A stretch of 64,000 bases of DNA. Origin: JBFGFX01 sp965232455. Its GTDB lineage: Bacteria; Pseudomonadota; Gammaproteobacteria; Steroidobacterales; Woeseiaceae. Below the pieces are notes generated by a model. The model was not told the origin of the DNA. It was given only the letters and a program-made list of their open reading frames with translations, and did not search any database. Of the stretch, positions 43,801-52,760 are shown piece by piece; positions within the stretch are counted from its first letter, which is position 1, and every line of letters begins with the position of its first letter. The translations under genes and the position numbers were made by a program. The stretch spans positions 2,170,001 through 2,234,000 of the forward strand of contig OZ246981.1 in NCBI GenBank assembly GCA_965232455.1. The letters are read 5' to 3'.

Positions 43801-44336
43801 TGCTCCGCCTCCTTGCGACCGGTTATGTCGCGCAGGCTGATGACAAAAATGTCGGCCTCGCCGGCGGACAGCCGGCTTGCGTTTATCTCCGCGATGAACT
43901 CGTCGCCGCTTTTTCGACAGGCGATAACTTCCCCGCGGCTGACGTCGATCTGTGTGTCGTCAACGTCCGACATGTAGGGAGACAGGAATTCCTCGAGTGA
44001 CTGCTCACTGGAAAACGGCAGGATGTTTGCGATTGACGATCCGATCAGCTCGTCCTTGCTGATACCGAAGTATCTCGGGCAGATCTTGTTGCAATTACGA
44101 ATGGTGCCGTCCGCACTGACCGACATCAGCGCATCGGTGACGCTGTCGAAGATAACTTCGATCGGCGTCGCCGTCGTATTCGTGCGTGCGTGGGTATTGG
44201 ACAGGGAATGCGAAATCGTCGCTTCCATTCGATCGTAGTGCTGATCGATCAAACGGAGCAACGTGACGAAATCCAGCTTGTCACTGCCGGCCTCTTTGAG
44301 CCTTTGTCGAGTATCTTCGTCGAGGTCCTTGTCCAT
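40812..44336 (-). CDS. Multi-PAS/GAF GGDEF-EAL cyclic-di-GMP protein
   Basis: 1174 residues. In order: PAS (about 60-180), PAS (about 185-310), GAF (about 330-480), PAS (about 485-610), PAS (about 615-740), GGDEF (about 745-910) with intact ARLGGDEFGVL, and EAL (about 925-1170) with YELLLRM (Leu in place of Ala in EAL), AINLSG, DDFGSGLSSFTYL, DYLKIDG and QGYYI. Both catalytic domains look competent for turnover, ELL being a frequent active variant. The start is an ATG two codons after a GTG alternative. The N-terminal 50 residues are a helical region without a membrane segment, so it is probably cytoplasmic. Confidence 0.9.
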   Translation of the reverse strand: MDKDLDEDTRQRLKEAGSDKLDFVTLLRLIDQHYDRMEATISHSLSNTHARTNTTATPIEVIFDSVTDALMSVSADGTIRNCNKICPRYFGISKDELIGSSIANILPFSSEQSLEEFLSPYMSDVDDTQIDVSRGEVIACRKSGDEFIAEINASRLSAGEADIFVISLRDITGRKEAEQALRENEERYRALVENAPEAIVVFDVDKNRFSDANDKACELFNLSRARLLSIGPKAISPTMQPDGQPSFGVRRGHIDRALNGAHPTFEWLHKDANGREFPCEVRFSRLPAGHHKLLRVSITDISERKASDEFGYAQNKILEMIASSAPFHRTLRAICRSAEKVGDNLRAAVMVLDIKNQRLSVEQAPSLPEGFKRLLEFVPVAADSIACGAAVFHTREKIDADIRKSDAWNGYRADAKKHNVRASWSFPVFGAAGRIIGALDVYVDKPRQPTTEELDKLGRVARLAGIAIKRQIDEEKLRSSEARYRGLFENVVDGVYIASQDGEIITVNPALVEMLGYESAEELKAGGRTTMLYVNPIDRERVCARLEAQGFVRNFEYRVRRKDGREIVVLENSRAIYDDEGKIVAHEGTITDITERKIAETRVFEEKERAQVTLQSIGDGVITTDADGNIDYVNPVAQELTGWDKRSARGVPVDQIMTIVNEHTRSTVENPVRRCLNEGRVITLAHNSVLIGKDGQEVPIQDSAAPIRDRIGNIIGAVMVFHDISKETRLFRQLSYQASHDATTGLINRREFENQLVAALERTHEDPMVGNALLYVDLDQFKVVNDTFGHTAGDELLRQVTEIIQANIRSTDIVARLGGDEFGVLLERCDQDRAMEVAEAIRLAVEEHRFIWKDAFTNVRCSIGVVMVTAESTDVATVMSSADVACYSAKDMGRNQIHLYQDSDASLRHEEMKWVSRITSAVEDNRLELYFQPIIGIAEDKGTERGHYELLLRMRDENGALVQPDQFIPAAERYNMMSTLDRWVIREALTELADGSSKNDAARFTLAINLSGTSLSEDRFLEYVIQELERHKLPEGAICFEITETAAISNLARVIHFMQALKKLGCKFSLDDFGSGLSSFTYLKNLPVDYLKIDGQFISNVVDDSVDESMVRAISQVGHAMGIQTIAERVETKDVLEKLADLGVAYAQGYYIARPESVQSFQPWAGYASSSMRA

Positions 44337-44739
44337 GACCACCCAGATCGATCGTCGGAACGCAGGTTCGCCCAGCCGAGCGTGACTTCGGCGGGCACTT
44401 CAGCAAATGGAAGGTAAACGCGAACGGCAAAGAGGTCTGTGATGCAAGTCCCGGATTTCTAAGACAATGGGAATTTTTTCCCGCAAGAACCGGGCGTATT
44501 ATGGAAAACCGCAAGGTCGCTCAGGGCCGACCAGATGTGACGCCAATACTACTATTATTGAGGCTCGATAACCATAAAAGACCGTACCGGGGCCAGCAGC
44601 TGCACAAACGTTCGACCGTCGCCACCGCGATTGCGGATTCCGGCGGTAAATCATCGGACGGCAAACACGCTCGATGCGCCGAAACCGGTATTTTCGTTGC
44701 AGGCGACGCCGCGGCGGATTGCCGCCCGGCCGGCGGCCG

Positions 44740-45306
44740 CTACTGCGGGTTCGCCGGCATCGACACGCCCAATTCGCCGTCGGTGCCTTCGACGACTTCG
44801 CCGTTCGCCGTCGGCGCGGCCGGCGCGCGACCCACCTGGATCGGAATCGACATCGACTTCATCATCGTTCCGCCCTCCGTCTCGATCTCCGCCGACACGA
44901 CGAGAAAAACACGCCCTTCCCGCTGCGGTACGACCGTCAACTGCCGCCGGCGCACTTCCGTGTTCGCCAGCGGGGCGAGCACCGCGCTGGCGACCTGAGA
45001 TTCCGGAAACGTCATGCTGCCCGCCTCGCTCATCCGGTAGTGCAGCGTGATCGGGCGGTCTTGCAATGGCGAGGAAACCTCGACATTGATGCCGACCGCC
45101 TGGCCGACCACCGGATTTCCGGCGATCGAATACTCGAACGTGACCGGGGCGCTGAGCTTACCGGGCGATCTGGGCAACGGCGCTGTTTTCCCTTCGGCGG
45201 ATGACGAAGTCGAAGACGTCTCGACCGCCATCCGGTCCTCGTTGCATCCGGCCAGCGCCAGAACGGCAAGCATCACAATCACAGGGGTTTCTGCGGTGTG
45301 TTTCAT
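44740..45306 (-). CDS. Small lipoprotein of unknown function
   Basis: 188 residues with signal peptide and lipobox LALAGC (Cys 21). Downstream the protein is beta-rich (FEYSIAGNPVVGQAVGINVEV, RMSEAGSMTFPE, PQREGRVFLVVSAEI), resembling a periplasmic beta-sandwich. No family is recognised. It follows the HEWGH metalloprotease-like gene by 39 bp in the same direction, so it could be an inhibitor or partner of that protein. Confidence 0.7.
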   Translation of the reverse strand: MKHTAETPVIVMLAVLALAGCNEDRMAVETSSTSSSAEGKTAPLPRSPGKLSAPVTFEYSIAGNPVVGQAVGINVEVSSPLQDRPITLHYRMSEAGSMTFPESQVASAVLAPLANTEVRRRQLTVVPQREGRVFLVVSAEIETEGGTMMKSMSIPIQVGRAPAAPTANGEVVEGTDGELGVSMPANPQ

Positions 45307-45345
45307 GGGTCTCTCCGGGCCTCGCGAAGCCCTATCGCATCGTCG

Positions 45346-47109
45346 TCAGGAAATCGTGACATCAAAACAAATCCGTTCCGGAAACCCGCCCGGCGTGTTG
45401 CTGCGTGCGTCGGAGTGGCGGAATTCATTGAGGTCGATCACGTAAGTCGCCGCCGGCAGCACGGCCGAAGTCACCGTCTCCCGGTTCGGATCACAGCTTA
45501 AACCTTCGGCGACCAGTTGTCCGCCGCTCCAGACCTGGAAATCCGGGTCGCTGTGCGTGAGATTCTCGGGGTCGGTCGTGCTGGCGGTGCAGTCGAATCC
45601 CGCACTCGGTTGCGTCGGAGCATCAACCGTGGTCACGGTAAACGTAACCGCCCGCGGATCGTTCAACTCAAACCTGAGATACCGGTATTCCGAAAGCTTG
45701 TTGCCGAAACTACCGCTGTCGAACTGGTTGTTCACACAGATCCGCGCGGTATCGTTCAGGCTGATGTCCGTGTAGATCGGCAACACATCGGGTCGTCCGC
45801 CCGCATCGTTGGATTCCGACCGCGCGAAGGCGTCGATGTCTACCGCGGTAATCAGCTGCTGCGTCAGCAGCGCGTCTACGAACGCGCCGTCAACCGAGGC
45901 CTCCGCCTTGAGCGCTTCAAAAAAAGTGAATGCGCTGGTAAACGCCAGGGTGGTTTTCTGCGGCCCGGTCAGCACGTCGTAGATCGGCCCGAAACCGATG
46001 CTCGCGGTATCCACGCCGTCGACGTCGCCGTCCCACAAATCGTAAATCAGGCTGGTGATCGAAAACTCGTTGAACCATCCGGGCAAACCAGAACTCACCG
46101 TTTCGAGATCGAACCCGAAACCGCGCAGATCCCCGCCTACCCAGAGCGTGTCGCAGTACCTCGGATCGTCCAGCCCGATGCCGGAGATGGCGTTGCCAAA
46201 ACCTTCGCCGAACGCGAGCCGCATATCCAGGCGGTCACCGAAAGTGTGCTGCCCGCCGATGGTGTCGGTACGCGAGAACTTGTCCTCGAAGTAGTGCCCC
46301 CACTCGTGGGCTATCACGTGGTCGTCGAACTCCTCGATATCGTCGCCCTCTTTGCCGAGCAGGAACATGCTGCCGATGTTGCCGCCGATGTACGAAGTGC
46401 TGGTTATATCGCCGACGTCGATGTCGGCCAGGATGTTGCCCGTTCCCAGGCTCGTGTTGTTGTCCGGACTCCAGAATGCGTCCAGCGGAGGAAAATCGGC
46501 CGCGGGATCGGCGTCGAGCACCACCCTTTGCATCATCTTGTAAATGACGTCCAGAACGGAAAACGGCGCCGCGGCGCGCGCGCCGGAAAAACTCGAACCG
46601 TCCCACCCGGTTGCCGCCAGCATGTCCTGCGTTCGGTCAACGGTCCCGGTATTGAACTCGGCGCTGTCCAGGAAGTACAGCGGCCGCTGGCCGAGCGCCA
46701 CACCGGTGTTCAACGTGTTGTTGCGAACCTCGACGTCCCAGGAAGGGCTGCCGCTACGCTTGAGTTCGGAGCGCACGCGGACAAAAACGTCGGTATTCGC
46801 GGCAACGCTGAGCGAATAGAATCCGCCGTCATCGGTGCTGGTCGACGCGATCCGCGAGTTGTCTGTGGGATTCACGACCTCGACCGTCGCCCCGCGAATG
46901 GGCCGAAGCTCGATCGCCCCGAAGTCCAGGCCGTTGCAACCGGCATTCGGCGGCGGAAACTCGAAACGCGCAAACCCGGACAGCGTCACACTGCCGGACG
47001 GCGCGGGTTGACCACCGCCGTTGCCGCTCCCATTTCCGCCGCCGCAGGCCGCAAGACCGGCGACGAGGGCCAGCGATACCAGCCGGATCATCGCGGACGT
47101 AAACGGCAT
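45346..47109 (-). CDS. HEWGH-containing metalloprotease-like lipoprotein
   Basis: 587 residues. Signal peptide and lipobox GLAAC, then a Gly/Ser-rich linker. A beta-domain (about 40-150) precedes a peptidase-like region with the zinc motif HEWGHYFEDKF, and AFGEGFGNAISGIG downstream, as in gluzincin-type exopeptidases or mycolysin-like enzymes where Glu and Gly follow the HExxH helix. The C-terminal part is a beta-rich domain. The start is the ATG 7 bp after AGGAA, and an upstream Met in the same frame is not used. Probably a secreted or surface protease; catalytic activity is inferred from the motif only. Confidence 0.75.
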   Translation of the reverse strand: MPFTSAMIRLVSLALVAGLAACGGGNGSGNGGGQPAPSGSVTLSGFARFEFPPPNAGCNGLDFGAIELRPIRGATVEVVNPTDNSRIASTSTDDGGFYSLSVAANTDVFVRVRSELKRSGSPSWDVEVRNNTLNTGVALGQRPLYFLDSAEFNTGTVDRTQDMLAATGWDGSSFSGARAAAPFSVLDVIYKMMQRVVLDADPAADFPPLDAFWSPDNNTSLGTGNILADIDVGDITSTSYIGGNIGSMFLLGKEGDDIEEFDDHVIAHEWGHYFEDKFSRTDTIGGQHTFGDRLDMRLAFGEGFGNAISGIGLDDPRYCDTLWVGGDLRGFGFDLETVSSGLPGWFNEFSITSLIYDLWDGDVDGVDTASIGFGPIYDVLTGPQKTTLAFTSAFTFFEALKAEASVDGAFVDALLTQQLITAVDIDAFARSESNDAGGRPDVLPIYTDISLNDTARICVNNQFDSGSFGNKLSEYRYLRFELNDPRAVTFTVTTVDAPTQPSAGFDCTASTTDPENLTHSDPDFQVWSGGQLVAEGLSCDPNRETVTSAVLPAATYVIDLNEFRHSDARSNTPGGFPERICFDVTIS

Positions 47110-47346
47110 CCGCAATTCCTGGCGATGGTGCATCCTGATCACTGCTGAACCTGCTCCTGAAGGCAAATCAAACGCATACCGGCGGGCGCGCGCATTTCGA
47201 CCGCCGATGATAACGGCAGGCGACGGGCCCGAACAGCGCAACGGCGTCCGGAATCGGCGACACCCCCTGTCAGATCAATACCTTAGCGTCGAATCTGCGA
47301 ACCATGTCATGAACGGAAGCGCAGTATTGATAGAATCTGTCAACTA

Positions 47347-47421
47347 GGGCCTGTTAACGCTACGCCAGTGAAGTCCGTTGAGTCCCAAACTGCGCCAAAC
47401 TGGCGTAGTGTTAACAGTCTC
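47347..47421. mobile_element. MITE-like 75-bp element
   Basis: GGGCCTGTTAACGCTACGCC at the left and its near-exact complement ending GTTAACAGTCTC at the right form a long inverted repeat with about 29 bp between. A TA flanks both ends, a possible target duplication of the IS630/mariner type. No transposase is encoded. It lies upstream of galE. Confidence 0.5.
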
Positions 47422-47481
47422 TAAGACCGCAATTGACGCAATAATTCCGTTCGCAGCACGTACCTGAGATCCGACAAGCAC

Positions 47482-48492
47482 ATGAAAAACAAAAGCATAC
47501 TGGTCACCGGCGGCGCCGGCTACATCGGCAGCCACGTGGTGCGCCAGCTCGGCGACGCCGGCGAATCCGTTCTGATCCTGGACGATCTCTCCACCGGTTT
47601 CGAGGCCGCGGTGACCGCGGGCCAACTCGTCGTCGGCAACACCGGCGACGCCGCGCTGCTCGAACGCCTGTTCGGTGAACACGATATCGACACAGTCATG
47701 CATTTCGCCGCGCGCACCATCGTGCCGGAGTCGGTGGCCGATCCGCTGCGCTACTATCGCAACAACACGGCAAACAGCCTGACCTTGCTCGAAGCCTGCC
47801 AGCGTCATCAGGTAAGGAACTTCGTATTTTCGTCCACCGCGGCCGTCTACGGTATTCTCGAGGGTGGAAAGGCAACGGAGGACACCGCAACCCGGCCGAT
47901 CAACCCGTACGGCGCGTCGAAACTGATGACGGAGTCGATGCTGCAGGATTTTGCGGCGACCGGCGAGTTGAATTTCGTGGCGCTGCGCTATTTCAACGTG
48001 GCAGGCTGCGAACCCGGCGGGACGATTGGCCAATCGACGCCGCACGCGACGCTGTTGGTCAAAGTCGCCTGCGAAGCCGCCGTGGGCAAGCGTGACCACG
48101 TCAGCATCTTCGGCACCGACTACCCGACGCCGGACGGCACCTGTCTGCGCGACTACATCCACGTCGAGGATCTCTCGAGCGCACATATGGATGCGCTCCG
48201 GTATTTGCGGAACGGAGGGGCATCGACGGTGCTGAATTGCGGTTACGGGCACGGCTACAGCGTCCGCGACGTGCTGCGCGCGGTCGAAGCGGCAAACGGG
48301 GCGCCGCTCAAGATCATCGAAGAACCGCGCCGCGAAGGTGACCCTCCGGAACTCGTCGCGGTTGCCGACCGGGTGCGCGAGGTGCTCGGCTGGACGCCGC
48401 GTCTCGACAATCTCGATGAGATCGTGCGTACGAGTCTCGCATGGGAACAAAAGATCGCCGCCGGCGATAGCTCCGCCTATTGGGCGGCCTAA
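47482..48492 (+). CDS. galE: UDP-glucose 4-epimerase
   Basis: 336 residues of the extended SDR family. NAD-binding TGGAGYIG at 9-16, SSTAAVYG with Ser118, YGASK with Tyr143 and Lys147, then LRYFNVAG and DYIHVEDLS. Interconverts UDP-glucose and UDP-galactose for surface polysaccharides. The RBS is weak. The gene is followed by a histidine kinase gene 21 bp downstream, so it may be cotranscribed with the GlrK-like operon. Confidence 0.93.
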   Translation: MKNKSILVTGGAGYIGSHVVRQLGDAGESVLILDDLSTGFEAAVTAGQLVVGNTGDAALLERLFGEHDIDTVMHFAARTIVPESVADPLRYYRNNTANSLTLLEACQRHQVRNFVFSSTAAVYGILEGGKATEDTATRPINPYGASKLMTESMLQDFAATGELNFVALRYFNVAGCEPGGTIGQSTPHATLLVKVACEAAVGKRDHVSIFGTDYPTPDGTCLRDYIHVEDLSSAHMDALRYLRNGGASTVLNCGYGHGYSVRDVLRAVEAANGAPLKIIEEPRREGDPPELVAVADRVREVLGWTPRLDNLDEIVRTSLAWEQKIAAGDSSAYWAA

Positions 48493-48513
48493 CCCGGGTA
48501 CACACTGCAAAAC

Positions 48514-49980
48514 ATGAAAATTCGTCGTCCCCAGTCACTCAACGGCCTGATTCTCGTCGGTTTCGGCCTCGTTGCGCTGCCGCTGCTGTTCGCGATCGTC
48601 TGGGCGCTTTTCAACCTGGACAGATTGGCCGAACAGAGCGAGCGTCTCGTGGTGACGGGCGTGTCGGCGGCGGAAAAAAACCGCCTGCTGGCGGAACAGG
48701 TCGGTTCCCTGGATCGCCTTGCCCGTCAGTTCGTCGCGCTGCGCGATCCCGACTTGTTGGTGCTGATGCGTCAAGACCTCGGCACCATCGAGGCGACGCT
48801 CGAAGGGATGACGCCGCTTGCGGAGGAAGCCGACGCCATCCCGCTCACCAGATCCATTCGGGTCGGCGTCAGGCACCTGGTGTCGAGCCTGCAAAAAGAC
48901 CCGCTGAGCACGACCGCCGCCGATGGCACGATCAATCAATTCGCGACGATCCGCCGCCGGGTTGACGAACTCGCGGGGGTATTGAACGACCAGATCGAAC
49001 GGGAACTCACCGCGCTGCAGGACAGTACGCAGCGCGCCCAGCAGATATCCGCCTGGCAAACCGTCGCGCTGGTGCCGGGAACGATCGTGCTGGTGCTGTT
49101 CTTTACGCTGCTGGTGGCAAAACCGATTCGGCAGATCGATCGCGCGATCAACCAGCTCGGCCAGAGCGGTTTCTCAAAACCGATCCACATCAAGGGCCCA
49201 ACCGACCTGGAGCGGCTGGGTCGTCAGCTCGAGTGGCTGCGCACGCGTCTCCTGGAACTCGCGCAGGAAAAAAACCGATTCCTGCGGCACATGTCGCACG
49301 AACTCAAGACGCCGCTCGCAAATATTCGCGAAGGTACGGAACTTCTCCTCGATGGCGCCGTCGGTGATCTCAGCACCGATCAGCAGGAGGTGACCGACAT
49401 CTTGCGAAACAACGGACTGAAGCTTCAGCAACTCATCGAGAACCTGCTCAGCTTCAGCGCATGGCAGGCCAAAAGCGAGGTGCTGACGCTAACCGAGTTC
49501 CCGATCCGCGCGCTCGTCATTTCCGTGGCGAAAGCGCAGCGTCTTACCCTGAAATCGGCGCAGATTCAGCTGAAGCTGGAGGTCGCCGATATTGTCGTGA
49601 CGGCCGATCGCGACAAGCTGCGCACGGTGCTGGACAACCTGTTGTCCAATGCCATCAAGTTTACGCCCAGGGGCGGCGTCATCGCGATCCGCGTAACGAG
49701 CACCGCCAACAGTTTTGTGCTGGAGTTCGCGGACACGGGACCCGGAATCCCAGAAGATGAGCGCCCGAGGATATTTGAAGCATTTTTCCAGGGCCAACAG
49801 GAGCAAGGCGGTCACCTGGCAGGAACCGGGATTGGTTTGTCCGTCGTACTCGAGTGCATACAGGCGCACGATGGTGCTGTAGAGTTAGTCGATTCGGGAG
49901 AGTTTACCGGCGCTCATTTCCGGATTCACATTCCGCAGCAAAATGTGGACGCCGAGCAGAGGATCGCTGCCAATGCCTAA
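48514..49980 (+). CDS. glrK: GlrK/QseE-type sensor histidine kinase
   Basis: 488 residues. Two membrane helices (about 10-35 and 183-203) enclose a periplasmic helical sensor; a HAMP-like segment follows, then HisKA with H262 in RHMSHELKTPLANI and an HATPase with DNLLSNAIKF, DTGPGIPEDE and GTGIGLSV. Phosphorylates the GlrR-type regulator encoded downstream. The next gene starts 8 bp before its end. The order kinase, lipoprotein, NtrC-type regulator matches the enterobacterial glrK-qseG-glrR operon. Confidence 0.9.
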   Translation: MKIRRPQSLNGLILVGFGLVALPLLFAIVWALFNLDRLAEQSERLVVTGVSAAEKNRLLAEQVGSLDRLARQFVALRDPDLLVLMRQDLGTIEATLEGMTPLAEEADAIPLTRSIRVGVRHLVSSLQKDPLSTTAADGTINQFATIRRRVDELAGVLNDQIERELTALQDSTQRAQQISAWQTVALVPGTIVLVLFFTLLVAKPIRQIDRAINQLGQSGFSKPIHIKGPTDLERLGRQLEWLRTRLLELAQEKNRFLRHMSHELKTPLANIREGTELLLDGAVGDLSTDQQEVTDILRNNGLKLQQLIENLLSFSAWQAKSEVLTLTEFPIRALVISVAKAQRLTLKSAQIQLKLEVADIVVTADRDKLRTVLDNLLSNAIKFTPRGGVIAIRVTSTANSFVLEFADTGPGIPEDERPRIFEAFFQGQQEQGGHLAGTGIGLSVVLECIQAHDGAVELVDSGEFTGAHFRIHIPQQNVDAEQRIAANA

Positions 49981-50635
49981 AGCAATACCGACAAAGCGAC
50001 CAGCAGACACCCCTTCGCCGCTCGTCACGACGATTGCGATCTTCGTCATGATTGCAACGACGGGTACGTTGGCCGGTTGTACGCAGGTGCGGGACTGGCT
50101 GCAGGGCCGGCGCACGGCGACACCGGACGAACAGGTGATCCTCGGCGCTCCGGAGGCGGACATCTATCTGCAGGAACTTTACCAACTCGCCACCGGCGAC
50201 GTTTTTACCCAGGTTGAAATCCACGCCGATGCCGAATCGGCGGCCACGTTGACACCGGACCCGTCCACCCGGCTGCGTTACGCGCTGGTCCTGGCAACGC
50301 CCGGCCACGCTGCCGCCGACCCTCAGCACGCCCAAAGTCTGCTGCGTGAGCTGCTGGCGCAAACCGAAATGATGACGCCCTCGGAGGTCGCGCTCGCGAC
50401 GCTTTACCTGAGAGACGTCGAAGAGCGCATCGTGCTCGGCACGGAAACCCGCCGCCTGCGAGCGGAAAACGCCGAGGCGCAAACGACCGAACAGCAGGCC
50501 ATTGCGCAGCGCATTGCCGACGTGGAGGCCGAAAACAGACGCCTGCGCGCGGAACTGGCCGACGCCCAACAGAAACTAGAGGCCATTACTTCCATCGAGC
50601 GCTCCATCCGGGCGCAGGAAAACGACAGCAACTGA
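49973..50635 (+). CDS. qseG: QseG-like outer-membrane lipoprotein
   Basis: 220 residues with a membrane signal and lipobox LAGC near residue 36. The middle (LGAPEADIYLQELYQLATGD...) is helical, followed by a Glu/Arg-rich coiled coil (RLRAENAEAQTTEQQAIAQR...). The position between the kinase and response regulator genes matches qseG/yfhG, a lipoprotein that tunes GlrK activity. The start overlaps the glrK stop; an in-frame ATG 30 bases upstream is less likely. Confidence 0.75.
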   Translation: MPKAIPTKRPADTPSPLVTTIAIFVMIATTGTLAGCTQVRDWLQGRRTATPDEQVILGAPEADIYLQELYQLATGDVFTQVEIHADAESAATLTPDPSTRLRYALVLATPGHAAADPQHAQSLLRELLAQTEMMTPSEVALATLYLRDVEERIVLGTETRRLRAENAEAQTTEQQAIAQRIADVEAENRRLRAELADAQQKLEAITSIERSIRAQENDSN

Positions 50636-50872
50636 TCCCAGCGTTTTGCGCTGCGGGCACCGTGCGGACGCCGCAAGATTGTCCCGCCGGCCGTTCGAGT
50701 ATTAGCGCCGCCCCGATCGCCGGATCGAGCCCGATTGCACTTTTTTGTGCGATCGCCCCTGTCGCAAAATTGCGTCAATCCGGCTGTAAAGCGCGCCAAA
50801 CGGTCATTACAGAGGCCTAAGACAAATCGACCCATTGCAGCCATAATAGGCGGCGGGCCCGAGAGTATTCAG

Positions 50873-52231
50873 ATGACGATGGCAAACACAAAACTCCAAT
50901 CCAAAGGCAAGATTCTACTGGTCGATGACGACCCGGGACTCCTGCGACTCCTTTCCATCCGGCTGCGCGCCGAAGACTACGAGGTTGAAGCCGTGGAGAG
51001 CGCGGAAAAAGCGCTCGGCGTGCTGAACCGGTTCCGCCCGGACCTGGTGATCACGGATTTGCGTATGGACAAGATGGACGGCATCGGCCTGCTGAAAGAA
51101 CTGCAGACGCGCGCGCCGGGTTTACGCGTGCTCATCATCACCGCGCACGGCACGATCCCGGACGCGGTGACCGCAACGCAAAGCGGCGCTTTCGGCTTCC
51201 TGACAAAACCGATCGACAAGGACGAGTTGATCGAAACGGTCGAACGCGCCATGCAGGTCTCCGGATCGGCGGCCGTCGATGAAGACTGGGCAGCCGAGAT
51301 CATTACCCGCAATCAGGCGCTGCGAGAAATTCTGGCACAGGCCAAGATGGTCGCCGCAACCGACGCGCGTGTGCTGATTAACGGCGAAAGCGGCACCGGC
51401 AAGGAACTGCTCGCTCGCGCCATTCATCGCGCGAGCGCCAGAAATCAGCAACCGTTCGTTGCGATCAATTGCAGCGCGATGGCGGAAAATCTGCTGGAGT
51501 CCGAGCTGTTCGGGCATGAGAAGGGCGCATTCACCGGCGCCACGCGCAATCACAAAGGTCTGTTCCAGTCGGCCGAGGGCGGAACCTTGTTGTTGGATGA
51601 AATTGGCGACATGCCGATGCGGCTGCAGGTCAAACTCCTGCGCGTACTGCAGGAGAACCAGGTTCGGCCGGTCGGCAGCACTGAAGCTATCCAGGTCGAC
51701 GTCCGCGTCATATCCGCCACGCACCGGGACCTGCAGGAAATGATGCGCGAAGGCAGGTTCCGAGAAGACCTTTATTACCGCCTGAACGTCGTCAACATCG
51801 GCCTGCCCACCCTTGACGACCGGCGGGAAGATATTCCGCTGCTGGTGTCGCATTTTCTGCAGGAGATCGCCAAGGAAGCCGGGCAGGAACGCAAGGTGTA
51901 TGCGCCGGAGGCCGTCGAGCTTCTCGTCACCGCGGAATGGCCCGGAAACGTCCGTCAGCTTTACAACGTCGTGCGCCAAAACGTCGCACTGTCGCGTTCG
52001 CCGGTCATCAGCGGTGAACTCGTGCAATCGTCGCTCGGCGAGCACGGCGGCAAACTGCCGTCGTTCAGCGAGGCGCGAGATGAGTTCACGCGGAACTATC
52101 TGTCGCAGATACTTCAGATCACGACGGGCAACGTGAGTCAGGCGGCGCGGCTGGCGAAACGGAATCGCACCGACTTCTACAAGCTGCTCGCCCGGCACAA
52201 CCTGAATCCGGATACCTTCAAGGTCAGGTGA
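50873..52231 (+). CDS. glrR: GlrR-type sigma-54-dependent response regulator
   Basis: 452 residues. Receiver domain with phospho-acceptor Asp62 (VITDLRMDKMDG), a AAA+ domain with Walker A GESGTGKE, the sigma-54 contact loop GAFTGA and DEIGDMPMRLQ, then a C-terminal HTH (TGNVSQAARLAKRNRTDFYKLL). Activates sigma-54 promoters, in enterobacteria for the sRNA GlmY. The start is one of two close ATGs. The gene follows the lipoprotein with a 237-bp gap. Confidence 0.92.
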   Translation: MTMANTKLQSKGKILLVDDDPGLLRLLSIRLRAEDYEVEAVESAEKALGVLNRFRPDLVITDLRMDKMDGIGLLKELQTRAPGLRVLIITAHGTIPDAVTATQSGAFGFLTKPIDKDELIETVERAMQVSGSAAVDEDWAAEIITRNQALREILAQAKMVAATDARVLINGESGTGKELLARAIHRASARNQQPFVAINCSAMAENLLESELFGHEKGAFTGATRNHKGLFQSAEGGTLLLDEIGDMPMRLQVKLLRVLQENQVRPVGSTEAIQVDVRVISATHRDLQEMMREGRFREDLYYRLNVVNIGLPTLDDRREDIPLLVSHFLQEIAKEAGQERKVYAPEAVELLVTAEWPGNVRQLYNVVRQNVALSRSPVISGELVQSSLGEHGGKLPSFSEARDEFTRNYLSQILQITTGNVSQAARLAKRNRTDFYKLLARHNLNPDTFKVR

Positions 52232-52346
52232 TTCGCGGGCTAATCTGCTCTCGAAACCTTTCACAGTGCGAGATTCCCATTGCTTCGGGAAAGCGCACCG
52301 ACGCGCGATCTGCTAGCCTTGACGTACATTTCGGGGGGAATGTCCG

Positions 52347-52760
52347 TTGAAGATCAAACTCATTGTAGGCGCGTGCCTGGCGCTCGCGGTTTTGCCGGGG
52401 CACGCCGACGCTCACCACTCTTACGCCGCCGAGTTCGACAGCAACAACCCGCAAACCGTTGAAGGCGTCGTCAAGGAAGTCTGGTTCAAGAACCCGCATA
52501 TCCGTTATTACGTTTCGGTCGCGGACGGCAACGGCGAAGAAGTGGTTTGGGACGCGCGGGGACTGAGCCCCGTCAAACTCGTGCGTCAGGGTTGGACAAA
52601 AAGGACGATCAAAGTCGGCGACCGCATCAAGCTGTACGGCCATGTCGGTCACACGAACAAAAACATCATGTCGATTATCGAGATCACGCTCGAGGACGGC
52701 CGGGTGCTGTCGTCGAGGTCCGTGAGCTACGACATCAAGAAGAAAGAAGGAACGAGGTAG
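52347..52760 (+). CDS. DUF6152 family exported protein
   Basis: 137 residues with a signal peptide (VLPGHADAHHS). The sequence AHHSYAAEFDSNNPQTVEGVV and WFKNPHIRYYVSV matches the DUF6152 family of small periplasmic proteins in proteobacteria. The start is a TTG behind a G-rich site (GGGGGGAATG). Its stop overlaps the next start (TAGTG), so the two are coupled. Function is unknown. Confidence 0.75.
   Translation: MKIKLIVGACLALAVLPGHADAHHSYAAEFDSNNPQTVEGVVKEVWFKNPHIRYYVSVADGNGEEVVWDARGLSPVKLVRQGWTKRTIKVGDRIKLYGHVGHTNKNIMSIIEITLEDGRVLSSRSVSYDIKKKEGTR

Noticed and set aside
45517..47148. 543-residue rightward frame
   Set aside because: Antisense to the HEWGH lipoprotein gene, with no recognisable domain.
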